Below, in pieces: positions 5,070-10,479 of a stretch of DNA of 10,479 nucleotides. How positions within the stretch are numbered: the stretch's first letter is position 1; every line of letters begins with the position of its first letter. The stretch spans positions 1-10,479 of the forward strand of contig JACQXL010000177.1 in assembly GCA_016208805.1 (NCBI GenBank), written 5' to 3'. The notes below the pieces were generated by a model that did not search any database, was not told where the DNA came from, and saw only the letters and a list, made by a program, of their open reading frames with translations. Origin of the DNA: Planctomycetota bacterium. GTDB lineage: Bacteria; Planctomycetota; MHYJ01; JACQXL01. The position numbers and the translations under genes were made by a program.

Positions 5070-5110
5070 AACCATAGATTATCCGTGTTTATCTGTGTAC
5101 ATCTGTGGTT
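5070..5110. repeat. inverted repeat upstream of def
   Basis: AACCATAGAT (5070-5079) pairs with ATCTGTGGTT (5101-5110) at 9 of 10 positions; the interior repeats ATCTGTG. It is the same kind of element as 571-588. It ends 16 bp before the def start and leaves that gene with no clear Shine-Dalgarno. Confidence 0.55.
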
Positions 5111-5126
5111 ACGAAGTTTGGTTACT

Positions 5127-5612
5127 ATGCGTATTTTGGTTTATCCCAACCCGCTCCTGACCAGGAAGACCCAGCCGGTCAAACAGTTCACCAAGGAACT
5201 CAAGGGCATCATCCGCCGGATGCTTGATACGATGTATCGGGCCAACGGCGTCGGATTAGCCGCCAACCAGGTCGGCTACCCCTACGCCATCGCTGTCATT
5301 AATATCACCCGTAAACCGGCCGACGAACTCGTCCTGATTAACCCCAAAATCGTTAAGTCCGAAGGGCTGATGATGGAACCGGAAGGTTGCCTGAGTTGCC
5401 CCGGTATAGAGGTCACGGCCAAACGGGCGGCCCGGCTCGTCTGTGAAGCCCTTGACCCGGCCGGCAAGAAGGTATTGCTCAAGGCGGACGAACTCCTGGC
5501 CCGCGCCGTTCAGCACGAAATTGACCACCTAAACGGGATACTGATAGTGGACAAATTGAGCGGAGAAGAGAAACAAAAAGCAATTACCCAGTTAACCACA
5601 AAGCAGAAGTGA
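5127..5612 (+). CDS. def: peptide deformylase
   Basis: A 161-residue metalloenzyme that removes the formyl group from the initiator Met of nascent proteins at the ribosome. All three family motifs are present: GVGLAANQ (residues 41-48), EGCLS (86-90) and QHEIDH (129-134). Metal ligands should be Cys88, His130 and His134, and the catalytic base Glu131. The start MRILVYPNPLL at 5127 is typical; upstream in-frame sequence to 4899 is translated repeat and is excluded. No strong Shine-Dalgarno is visible because a repeat occupies the leader. Length is at the short end of the usual range, with a compact C-terminus. ribF follows on the same strand after 125 bp filled by an inverted repeat. Confidence 0.96.
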   Translation: MRILVYPNPLLTRKTQPVKQFTKELKGIIRRMLDTMYRANGVGLAANQVGYPYAIAVINITRKPADELVLINPKIVKSEGLMMEPEGCLSCPGIEVTAKRAARLVCEALDPAGKKVLLKADELLARAVQHEIDHLNGILIVDKLSGEEKQKAITQLTTKQK

Positions 5613-5717
5613 ATGACTAATGACGAAATCCTAATGACGAAAGAAGTCCTAATGCTTAAATGACTAATTCGGCATTAAATCATTTGCGAATTATTTCGTC
5701 ATTAGACATTAGTCATT
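5612..5717. repeat. inverted repeat between def and ribF
   Basis: The left arm AATGACTAATGACGAAAT (5612-5629) matches the complement of the right arm (5693-5717) except for a 7-bp module missing from the left. Partial direct copies (CCTAATGACGAAA) lie between. The left arm overlaps the last base of the def stop codon; the right arm ends 20 bp before ribF. Confidence 0.75.
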
Positions 5718-5737
5718 TTGTTGACTCTTTAACGATA

Positions 5738-6724
5738 ATGAGAATATTGAGGAACTTAAACTCTCTTCCCCGGACACATCTCAAATCGCCTGTCCTGACC
5801 TGGGGCATATTTGACGGGGTGCACCGGGGACATCAGACACTGATTAAGGAAGTGGTGCGCACTGCGAAACAAGGGCGGGTTGATTCACTGGCACTGACCT
5901 TTCAGGAGCATCCCAAGAAGGTGCTCCAATCTCATAAAGATGCCCTATTTATCACATCATTGGAGCACCGGCTGATACTGCTTGAACGACCCGGCGTGAG
6001 CGCCTGCCTGGTCCTACCCTTTGACCGCAGGTTCAGCCGCTTGTCGCCGGAGAGTTTTATTAGATTAGTTTACCAGAAGATTAAGCCGTCCGTTATCGTG
6101 GTCACGCCGGGCATTACCTTCGGCCGGGACCGGAGCGGCGATATAAATACGCTTAAATCGCTCTGCAAACAATACGGCATTAAGGTTAAGACCGTCCACC
6201 TGCTGGGAAGCACTTGTGCTGAGTGCTTGTCCCGTAGGGGCACCGTGCGAAGCATCAGCAGTACCCGTATCCGTGCGGCCATCCGGTCCGGGCGACTATT
6301 GGACGCCAAGCGGATGTTAGGCCGACCGGTGAGCATCCTGGGCACGGTGGTGCGCGGCAGTCAGCGGGGCCGGCAAATCGGGTTCCCCACGGCCAACCTT
6401 GACCCGCACCACGAGATTCTGCCGCCCAGCGGAGTTTATGCCGGCAGGTGCCGCCTTGACGGGCAAACTTATCGGGCGCTGGTTAACATCGGCACCAGAC
6501 CGACCTTCACTTCGCACCCTGCGCTCAGCACAAGTGAGAAATCAACCAATGTGGTGATTGAGGTGCATTTGCTGGGCTACCACAAGCACGAAAGGTTGTA
6601 CGGGAAAAACATTGAGGTGGAGATAGTCAGGCGGTTGCCTGCTGAAATCAAATTTACTAGTCCATCACAACTAATTAACCGGATAAAGTCGGATATTAAA
6701 ATAGCGAATTCCTTGACATTTTGA
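5738..6724 (+). CDS. ribF: bifunctional riboflavin kinase / FAD synthetase
   Basis: A 328-residue cytoplasmic enzyme that makes FMN from riboflavin and then FAD from FMN, using ATP. The N-terminal nucleotidyltransferase domain shows GIFDGVHRGHQ (residues 23-33, with the HxGH-type ATP site) and ISSTRIR (173-179). The C-terminal flavokinase domain shows GFPTAN (215-220), GVYAGR, NIGTRPTF, VIEVHLLGY, LYGK and KFTSPSQLINRI. Start at 5738 (MRILRN) is chosen because the upstream in-frame extension is repeat sequence; no strong Shine-Dalgarno is seen. The gene is about 15-20 residues longer than expected because of two short insertions, STCAECLSRRGTV (158-170) and TSHPALSTSEKS (258-269), encoded by inverted copies of one repeat. 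Both lie in loops, so activity is probably retained. Confidence 0.93.
   Translation: MRILRNLNSLPRTHLKSPVLTWGIFDGVHRGHQTLIKEVVRTAKQGRVDSLALTFQEHPKKVLQSHKDALFITSLEHRLILLERPGVSACLVLPFDRRFSRLSPESFIRLVYQKIKPSVIVVTPGITFGRDRSGDINTLKSLCKQYGIKVKTVHLLGSTCAECLSRRGTVRSISSTRIRAAIRSGRLLDAKRMLGRPVSILGTVVRGSQRGRQIGFPTANLDPHHEILPPSGVYAGRCRLDGQTYRALVNIGTRPTFTSHPALSTSEKSTNVVIEVHLLGYHKHERLYGKNIEVEIVRRLPAEIKFTSPSQLINRIKSDIKIANSLTF
6211..6252. repeat. ribF-internal repeat, copy 1 (expanded)
   Basis: CACTTGTGCTGAGTGC (6211-6226) and GTGCGAAG (6245-6252) flank about 18 bp containing CCCGTAGGGG. Both flanks recur in inverse orientation at 6510-6536. The repeat is read in frame within ribF just before the SSTRIR motif. 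Confidence 0.7.
6510..6536. repeat. ribF-internal repeat, copy 2 (inverted, compact)
   Basis: CTTCGCAC (6510-6517) and GCGCTCAGCACAAGTG (6521-6536) are the reverse complements of the two ends of copy 1, with one mismatch. It is read in frame within the flavokinase domain, between RPTF and the VIEVHLL strand. Confidence 0.7.
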
Positions 6725-6741
6725 TATCAGGATGGTTTAGA
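6713..6741 (+). promoter_or_regulatory. possible tRNA-Phe promoter
   Basis: A perfect TTGACA (6713-6718) lies in the last codons of ribF, followed 17 bp later by TTTAGA (6736-6741), a weak -10. Transcription would start about 40 bp before the tRNA. The -10 is poor, so this is tentative. Confidence 0.3.
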
Positions 6742-6752
6742 GGATAGTTAAT

Positions 6753-6784
6753 TGGTTACCTGATACTCTGGTTATCTGATATTC
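6753..6784. repeat. two-copy 16-bp tandem repeat before the tRNA
   Basis: TGGTTACCTGATACTC (6753-6768) is followed directly by TGGTTATCTGATATTC (6769-6784), 14 of 16 identical. A partly inverted GATATCAGG lies upstream at 6723-6731. It ends 6 bp before the tRNA. Confidence 0.65.
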
Positions 6785-6790
6785 CGACAT

Positions 6791-6862
6791 GGGTAGGTAG
6801 CTCAGCGGTAGAGCTCTGGACTGAAAATCCAGGAGTCGCCGGTTCGATCCCGGCCCTGCCCA
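6791..6862 (+). tRNA. tRNA-Phe (anticodon GAA)
   Basis: The 72-nt cloverleaf folds fully: acceptor stem GGGTAGG with CCTGCCC including one G-U pair, D stem GCTC/GAGC with a 7-nt loop, anticodon stem CTGGA/TCCAG with loop CTGAAAA (anticodon GAA), 5-nt variable loop, and T stem GCCGG/CCGGC around TTCGATC. The discriminator is A, as expected for tRNA-Phe. CCA is not encoded and would be added after transcription. Confidence 0.95.
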
Positions 6863-6865
6863 CTT

Positions 6866-6899
6866 AGAGATTGTTAAGCCGAAGGCTGTTACAATCTCT
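6866..6899. repeat. hairpin just after tRNA-Phe
   Basis: AGAGATTGT (6866-6874) pairs with ACAATCTCT (6891-6899); inside, AGCC-GAA-GGCT forms an upper stem. It begins 3 bp after the tRNA. The T-run after it is too short for a typical terminator, but it could take part in 3' end formation. Confidence 0.6.
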
Positions 6900-6902
6900 T
6901 AA

Positions 6903-6981
6903 CCCCGAGGAGTGAAACGACGAGGGGCTTAGCAATAGTTAACCCCCAGACCGTTACCCTGAGGAACAAAGTGATCAAGGG
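6903..6981. repeat. pair of 25-bp CCC(C/T)GAGGA...GGG repeats
   Basis: Copy 1 (6903-6927, CCCCGAGGAGTGAAACGACG followed by AGGGG) and copy 2 (6957-6981, CCCTGAGGAACAAAGTGATC followed by AAGGG) have equal length and match at 16 of 25 positions, with complementary C/G ends. Copy 2 supplies the GAGG Shine-Dalgarno and the GTG start of the next gene. Confidence 0.55.
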
Positions 6982-7255
6982 CTCAAATAATCACTGGTTC
7001 GTCTATATCCTTCACTGTAAGGATGGCACATATTATACCGGGATAACCAATAATCTGGCTAACAGGTTAAAGACGCATAACTCTGGCAACGGCGCACGAT
7101 ACACCAGAACCAGACGCCCGGTTAAATTGGTTTATCAGGAGAAATGCTCCAACCAGTCCAAGGCAATGAAACGGGAACGGAAGATAAAACAGATGCCCCG
7201 CGCCAGAAAGACTAAACTGATAAGAGACTATAAACAATCTAAAGTTAAACGCTGA
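6971..7255 (+). CDS. GIY-YIG nuclease-like protein (UPF0213 / YhbQ type)
   Basis: A 94-residue, strongly basic protein made of a single GIY-YIG domain. Visible motifs are FVYILHCKDGTYYTGIT (residues 10-26; VYI and YTG stand for the GIY and YIG strands), NRLKTHNSGNGARYTR, with the likely catalytic Arg32, RRPVKLVYQE, and AMKRERKIKQM with the likely metal-binding Glu69. The single-domain family is widespread; DNA-cleaving activity has been reported for some members but the cellular role is unsettled. The start is a GTG at 6971, 6 nt after a GAGG; both come from a repeat element. No in-frame ATG lies before the domain. It is the first gene of the compact operon, 4 bp before the transketolase N subunit. 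Confidence 0.88.
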   Translation: MIKGSNNHWFVYILHCKDGTYYTGITNNLANRLKTHNSGNGARYTRTRRPVKLVYQEKCSNQSKAMKRERKIKQMPRARKTKLIRDYKQSKVKR

Positions 7256-7259
7256 TTAT

Positions 7260-8117
7260 ATGAACCTGCCGGTAGATTCTCTGATAACCTCGCTTAAAGC
7301 CAAATCCAAACTCATCCGCCAACATATCATCAAGATGATAACCATAGCCGGCTCAGGCCATCCGGGCGGTTCGCTTTCGGCTGTAGAAATATTAGTCGCG
7401 CTCTATTTCCATAAACTCCGTCATAATCCGAAGGAGCCGAACTGGCCGGACCGCGACCGGTTCCTGCTTTCCAAAGGCCACGCCGGCCCGGTCTGGTATG
7501 CCGTCCTGGCCGAGGCCGGTTATTTCCCGGTGGAAACGCTCTGGACTTTGCGTAAACTGGGCAGCATCCTCCAGGGACATCCGGATATGAAGAAGACGCC
7601 GGGCGTGGAGATGTCCAGCGGCTCGCTGGGGCAGGGACTTTCCATCGCCAACGGGATGGCTATGGCCGCCAAACTGGACAAGCCCGCAGGCAGTCCCGCT
7701 AATAGGGATAAGGCAAACCACCGTATCTATATCCTGCTGGGCGACGGCGAATGCCAGGAAGGCCAGGTCTGGGAGGCGGCGATGGCCTCGGCGCATTATA
7801 AACTGGATAACCTCTGCGCCATACTGGATTATAACGGCTACCAGATTGACGGCGCCATCAAGGATGTAATGTCGCCGCTGCCCTTTGCCGAGAAGTGGAG
7901 CGCATTCGGCTGGGCGGTCAAGGAGATAGACGGCCATAACCTCAATGAAATCATCAACGCCTATGACTGGGCCGAGACGGTCAAAGGCAAACCGGCCATT
8001 ATCATCGCCCGAACCGTGAAAGGCAAAGGCGTTTCGTTTATGGAGAACAAGCACGACTGGCACGGCAAGGCGCCATCGGCCCAGCAGTCTGAAGCAGCCC
8101 TGAAGGAGTTACAATAG
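7260..8117 (+). CDS. transketolase, N-terminal subunit
   Basis: A 285-residue thiamine-diphosphate-binding half of a split transketolase. With the C-terminal subunit it transfers two-carbon ketol units between sugar phosphates in the non-oxidative pentose phosphate pathway. Motifs: GSGHPGGSLSAVEILVALYF, SKGHAGPVWYAVL, MSSGSLGQGLSIANGMAMAAKL, and the TPP/Mg site LGDGECQEGQVWEAA (GDG at 161-163) with Asn192 in DYNGYQ. DKPAGSPANRDK (140-151) is an insertion encoded by a 36-bp repeat; relatives go from AAKLD to the YxLLGDGE strand with only a few residues. The insertion is close to the cofactor strand but in a surface loop, so function is likely kept. The start is 4 bp after the GIY-YIG stop, with no clear Shine-Dalgarno. 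The C subunit follows with zero gap. Confidence 0.95.
   Translation: MNLPVDSLITSLKAKSKLIRQHIIKMITIAGSGHPGGSLSAVEILVALYFHKLRHNPKEPNWPDRDRFLLSKGHAGPVWYAVLAEAGYFPVETLWTLRKLGSILQGHPDMKKTPGVEMSSGSLGQGLSIANGMAMAAKLDKPAGSPANRDKANHRIYILLGDGECQEGQVWEAAMASAHYKLDNLCAILDYNGYQIDGAIKDVMSPLPFAEKWSAFGWAVKEIDGHNLNEIINAYDWAETVKGKPAIIIARTVKGKGVSFMENKHDWHGKAPSAQQSEAALKELQ
7677..7712 (+). repeat. 36-bp in-frame repeat, copy 1 (transketolase N)
   Basis: Starts GACAAGCCCGCAGGCAGTCC and ends CGCTAATAGGGATAAG. It matches 9129-9164 at 35 of 36 positions, in the same strand and codon phase, and encodes DKPAGSPANRDK. The core TCCC...GGGA is palindromic. Confidence 0.9.
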
Positions 8118-9056
8118 ATGCCTGATATGAAGTGTACGCGCGAGGCCTGCGGGAACGCCATCGCAGATTTAGGCCGCAAGAATCCGAATGTGGTGGTCCT
8201 TTCGGCCGACCTGGCCGGCTCCACCAAGGCGGACGAATTCGGCAAGTTATTCCCCCAGCGGTTCTTCAATATGGGTGTGGCCGAGGCGAATATGATGAAT
8301 ACCGCGGCCGGGCTGGCCGCATCCGGCAAGATTCCGTTCGCCTGCACCTTTGCGGTATTTGCCAGCGGCCGTCCCTGGGAACAAATCCGCAACACCATCG
8401 CCTACGGGCAACTCAATGTCAAGATTGTCGCTACGCACAGCGGGCTGTCGGTCGGACCGGACGGCGCATCGCACCAGGCGCTGGAAGATATTGCGCTGAT
8501 GCGGGTCATCCCGAATATGACCGTGGTCGTGCCGGCTGATGCGGTGGATGCATATAAGGCCGTCTTTGCCGCCGCAGAATATAAAGGCCCGGTTTACCTG
8601 CGGCTGTGCCGACCCAAGATACCCGTCATCACTGCCCAGACAGACCCATTTAAGATTGGCAAGGCAAGTGTTATCAGAAACGGTAAGGACGCAACCATCA
8701 TCGCCTGCGGCACGATGGTCTATCACGCACTGACTGCGGCAGAGATGCTGTCCAAACAGAATATCAACGTTGCGGTTATCAACCTGCATACTATAAAACC
8801 GATTGATACCGAAACCATCGTCAGATACGCCAGCCAGACCGGTGCGGTCGTGACGGCCGAAGAACACCTGGCGGCCGGCGGGATGGGCTCGGCCGTGGCG
8901 GAAGTCATCTCTCAGAATTATCCCGTGCCGCTGGAAATGGTTGCCATCCGAAATCGCTTCGGCCAGTCCGGCGAGGGTGACGAACTTCTCAAGGAATATC
9001 AACTTACCGCCGATGATATTGTCAAGGCGGTCAAAAAGGTACTGGACCGGAAGTAA
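8118..9056 (+). CDS. transketolase, C-terminal subunit
   Basis: A 312-residue partner of the preceding gene carrying the pyrimidine-binding and C-terminal domains. Motifs: VVLSADLAGSTKADEF, FFNMGVAEANMMNTAAGLA (Glu56 is the likely TPP-activating glutamate), ACTFAVFASGRPWEQIRNTI, HSGLSVGPDGASHQALEDIA, PADAVDAYKAV, and the C-terminal domain with ATIIACGTMVYHALTAAEML, VINLHTIKPID, VTAEEH and GGMGSAVAEV. The ATG follows the stop of the N subunit directly, with AAGGAG 9 nt upstream inside that gene, so translation is probably coupled. Split transketolases are common in several deep or candidate phyla and archaea. The family also resembles 1-deoxyxylulose-5-phosphate synthase C-terminal parts, but the split N+C arrangement fits transketolase better. 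Confidence 0.95.
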   Translation: MPDMKCTREACGNAIADLGRKNPNVVVLSADLAGSTKADEFGKLFPQRFFNMGVAEANMMNTAAGLAASGKIPFACTFAVFASGRPWEQIRNTIAYGQLNVKIVATHSGLSVGPDGASHQALEDIALMRVIPNMTVVVPADAVDAYKAVFAAAEYKGPVYLRLCRPKIPVITAQTDPFKIGKASVIRNGKDATIIACGTMVYHALTAAEMLSKQNINVAVINLHTIKPIDTETIVRYASQTGAVVTAEEHLAAGGMGSAVAEVISQNYPVPLEMVAIRNRFGQSGEGDELLKEYQLTADDIVKAVKKVLDRK

Positions 9057-9068
9057 GCCACTGTTATT

Positions 9069-10403
9069 ATGCGAAAGATATTAGTTTTTGTTTTAGTTGC
9101 CTTTCTACTCCAAATCAGTTTTGCCGCAGACAAGCCCGTAGGCAGTCCCGCTAATAGGGATAAGCCCGCACTCTCAAAATCGGCGGAGACCCCGCGGGGG
9201 GAAGACCTCAAGAAGTTGGAGTCCGTTTACAAGATAATCAAAGAAAACTATGTGGACGAAGTGGCGGACGGCAAGTTATTTGAGAATGCCTTTGAAGGGA
9301 TGCTCAAAGGGCTTGACCCCTACAGCGAATATATGACGGCCGATGAATACAAGGAGTTTATGGTTGCGACCAAAGGCGAGTTCGGCGGTATCGGCGTAGA
9401 GATAACCGTGGAAGACGGTATCCTAACCGTGATTACGCCCTTGGAGGACACGCCCGCATTCCGGGCCGGCATCCTGGCCGGCGACCGGATTCTGGAGATT
9501 GACGGCGAATCCACCGAAGGGATGTCGTCATCGGACAGCGCCAAATTGGTCCGGGGCAAGCCCGGCACTCAGGTTGTCCTGACCGTCCTGCATAAAGGCG
9601 AGACCGCTCCGGTCAAAATCGCACTCACCCGGGAAATAATCAAAATCAGGAGCGTCAAAAATGCCCAGATAATTGACGAAGACCTGGCTATCGGCTATCT
9701 AAGAATCACCGCCTTCCAGGAGGATACCATTGAATTATTTGATGAGGCGGTCAAAAAACTAACGACCGAAGGAATGAAATCCTTAATAATTGACCTGCGG
9801 TTCAACGGGGGCGGTCTGATGGATATGGCCGTGAAGTTGTCCAACCGGTTTATCAAGAGCGGCACGATTGTCTCCATCAAGGGCAAAAAGAAGGACGATG
9901 TCACTATAGTCCGGGCCGAGGAAAGCGAGGCGACGCTGGGGGAATTACCGCTGGCCGTGCTGGTGAACGGCGGGAGCGCCTCGGCCAGCGAGGTGTTTGC
10001 CGGCGCGATGCAGGATAACCACCGGGGCAACCTGGTCGGCTCAAACACCTTCGGCAAGGCGTCGGTCCAGACCATCTTCACGTTGGAAAACGGCGCGGCG
10101 GTCAAACTCACCATTGCCCATTATTATACCCCGCTGGGGCGTTCCATCAACCGCGATAAATCCAAAAAGAACTACGGTCTCAAACCCGATTCACTGGTGG
10201 AAGTGACGCCGACCCAGGAAGCCGCGCTTATCCAGAAATGGGTGGCTGAAAAGAACCATCGGACAAACACATCATCCGAGGCAACAACCGACGAATTTGC
10301 GGAGTCGCAATGGAGTCCCGACCGAAGCGTCGGGGTTGATATCCAACTTAAAAAGGCCATAGAAATCCTGGCCAATACCCCGCTTGAATCTGAAGATAAA
10401 TAA
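9069..10403 (+). CDS. ctpA: carboxyl-terminal processing protease (S41 family, CtpA-like)
   Basis: A 444-residue serine protease acting in the periplasm or at the membrane, expected to trim or degrade envelope proteins. An N-terminal signal peptide (MRKILVFVLVAFLLQISFA, likely cut near residue 19-20) is followed by a short helical domain (VYKIIKENYVDE, LKGLDPYSEYMT), a PDZ domain at about 105-185 (FGGIGVEI, AGILAGDRILEIDG), and the S41 catalytic core: IDLRFNGGGLMDMAV, VNGGSASASEVFAGAMQD with the nucleophile probably Ser305, and NTFGKASVQ with the general base Lys330. The 25-residue Ser-Lys spacing matches the family. The 36-bp repeat encodes DKPVGSPANRDK right after the signal peptide, and a CCCGAC/GTCGGG palindrome encodes SPDRSVG near the C-terminus. 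It starts 12 bp after the transketolase and ends the operon. Confidence 0.95.
   Translation: MRKILVFVLVAFLLQISFAADKPVGSPANRDKPALSKSAETPRGEDLKKLESVYKIIKENYVDEVADGKLFENAFEGMLKGLDPYSEYMTADEYKEFMVATKGEFGGIGVEITVEDGILTVITPLEDTPAFRAGILAGDRILEIDGESTEGMSSSDSAKLVRGKPGTQVVLTVLHKGETAPVKIALTREIIKIRSVKNAQIIDEDLAIGYLRITAFQEDTIELFDEAVKKLTTEGMKSLIIDLRFNGGGLMDMAVKLSNRFIKSGTIVSIKGKKKDDVTIVRAEESEATLGELPLAVLVNGGSASASEVFAGAMQDNHRGNLVGSNTFGKASVQTIFTLENGAAVKLTIAHYYTPLGRSINRDKSKKNYGLKPDSLVEVTPTQEAALIQKWVAEKNHRTNTSSEATTDEFAESQWSPDRSVGVDIQLKKAIEILANTPLESEDK
9129..9164 (+). repeat. 36-bp in-frame repeat, copy 2 (ctpA)
   Basis: Differs from 7677-7712 only at one position (GTA for GCA, Val for Ala). It encodes DKPVGSPANRDK in the same frame, at residues 21-32 of the protease, in the linker after the signal peptide. 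Confidence 0.9.
10317..10334. repeat. CCCGAC-CGAAGC-GTCGGG palindrome inside ctpA
   Basis: A perfect 6-bp stem with a 6-nt loop, similar in plan to the palindrome at 4845-4863 in the noncoding island. It is read as SPDRSVG in the weakly conserved C-terminal tail of the protease. Confidence 0.5.
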
Positions 10404-10479
10404 ACACATTAAAACGGGACGCAGATAAACGCAGTTAATAATAATCCTAATAATCTACCTTTCACCACAAAGGCACAAA
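10404..10479. repeat. post-operon gap with dispersed repeat modules
   Basis: No gene. GACGCAGATAAACGCAG (near 10419-10434) is a tandem-like module of the ACACAGATTA type. The last 20 bases (10460-10479) match 1266-1285 in the rpsT-rsmI gap, so a copy of that inverted repeat probably continues past the window. No intrinsic terminator for the operon is visible. Confidence 0.55.

Noticed and set aside
4899..5126. N-terminal extension of def
   Set aside because: It is translated repeat sequence; the conserved protein begins MRILVYP at 5127.
5660..5737. N-terminal extension of ribF
   Set aside because: It is made of the inverted repeat at 5612-5717; the family-like start is MRIL at 5738.
6866..6899. 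Hairpin after the tRNA as an intrinsic terminator
   Set aside because: The stem is not followed by a U-run; it is listed only as a hairpin repeat.
7392..8063. A 223-residue minus-strand frame opposite the transketolase N gene
   Set aside because: It is a codon-bias shadow of a clearly conserved gene; the frame lacks family-like motifs.

Overview
The window looks like chromosome from an uncultured, diderm bacterium. A secreted lipoprotein with a lipobox and a periplasmic-type S41 protease suggest a Gram-negative envelope. Gene content (RsmI, S20, a membrane-anchored TPR protein, deformylase, RibF, a transketolase split into two genes) is housekeeping, and the gene borders are full of short palindromic repeats. 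Planctomycetota or a similar candidate phylum would fit, but nothing here proves the phylum.

Layout. 1-347: possible fragment of a leftward gene plus a leader region. 348-569: small lipoprotein, rightward. 578-3043: leftward cluster in transcription order TPR membrane protein, rpsT, rsmI; the TPR gene has a good promoter placed so close to the start codon that its mRNA is probably leaderless. 3081-5126: about 2 kb with almost no conventional gene. It holds two arrays of 22-bp units (13 degenerate units at 3270-3555 and 15 units at 4390-4719) that share a consensus but lie in opposite orientation. Between them are a 107-bp MITE-like element with a 4-bp target duplication, a coding-like remnant, a perfect hairpin, and one small orphan gene (4126-4380) with a near-ideal promoter and Shine-Dalgarno. 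A nested repeat island follows. 5127-6724: def and ribF, rightward. 6791-6862: tRNA-Phe(GAA). 6971-10403: compact rightward operon of a GIY-YIG protein, transketolase N and C subunits, and a carboxyl-terminal processing protease.

The most notable signal is short repeats inside conserved genes. A 36-bp element (35/36 identical) sits in the same orientation and frame in the transketolase N subunit (7677-7712) and the protease (9129-9164), adding DKPxGSPANRDK to both. A second element occurs twice in opposite orientation inside ribF (6211-6252 and 6510-6536), one copy carrying extra internal sequence. Both are at protein positions that tolerate insertions. This resembles the palindromic elements of Rickettsia that insert in frame into genes, but the families are different.

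The genes do not form one pathway. They are translation and rRNA/protein maturation functions (RsmI, S20, Def, tRNA-Phe), flavin cofactor synthesis (RibF), pentose-phosphate carbon exchange (TktN/TktC) and envelope proteolysis (CtpA). The 3.1-5.1 kb repeat region is the accessory part.
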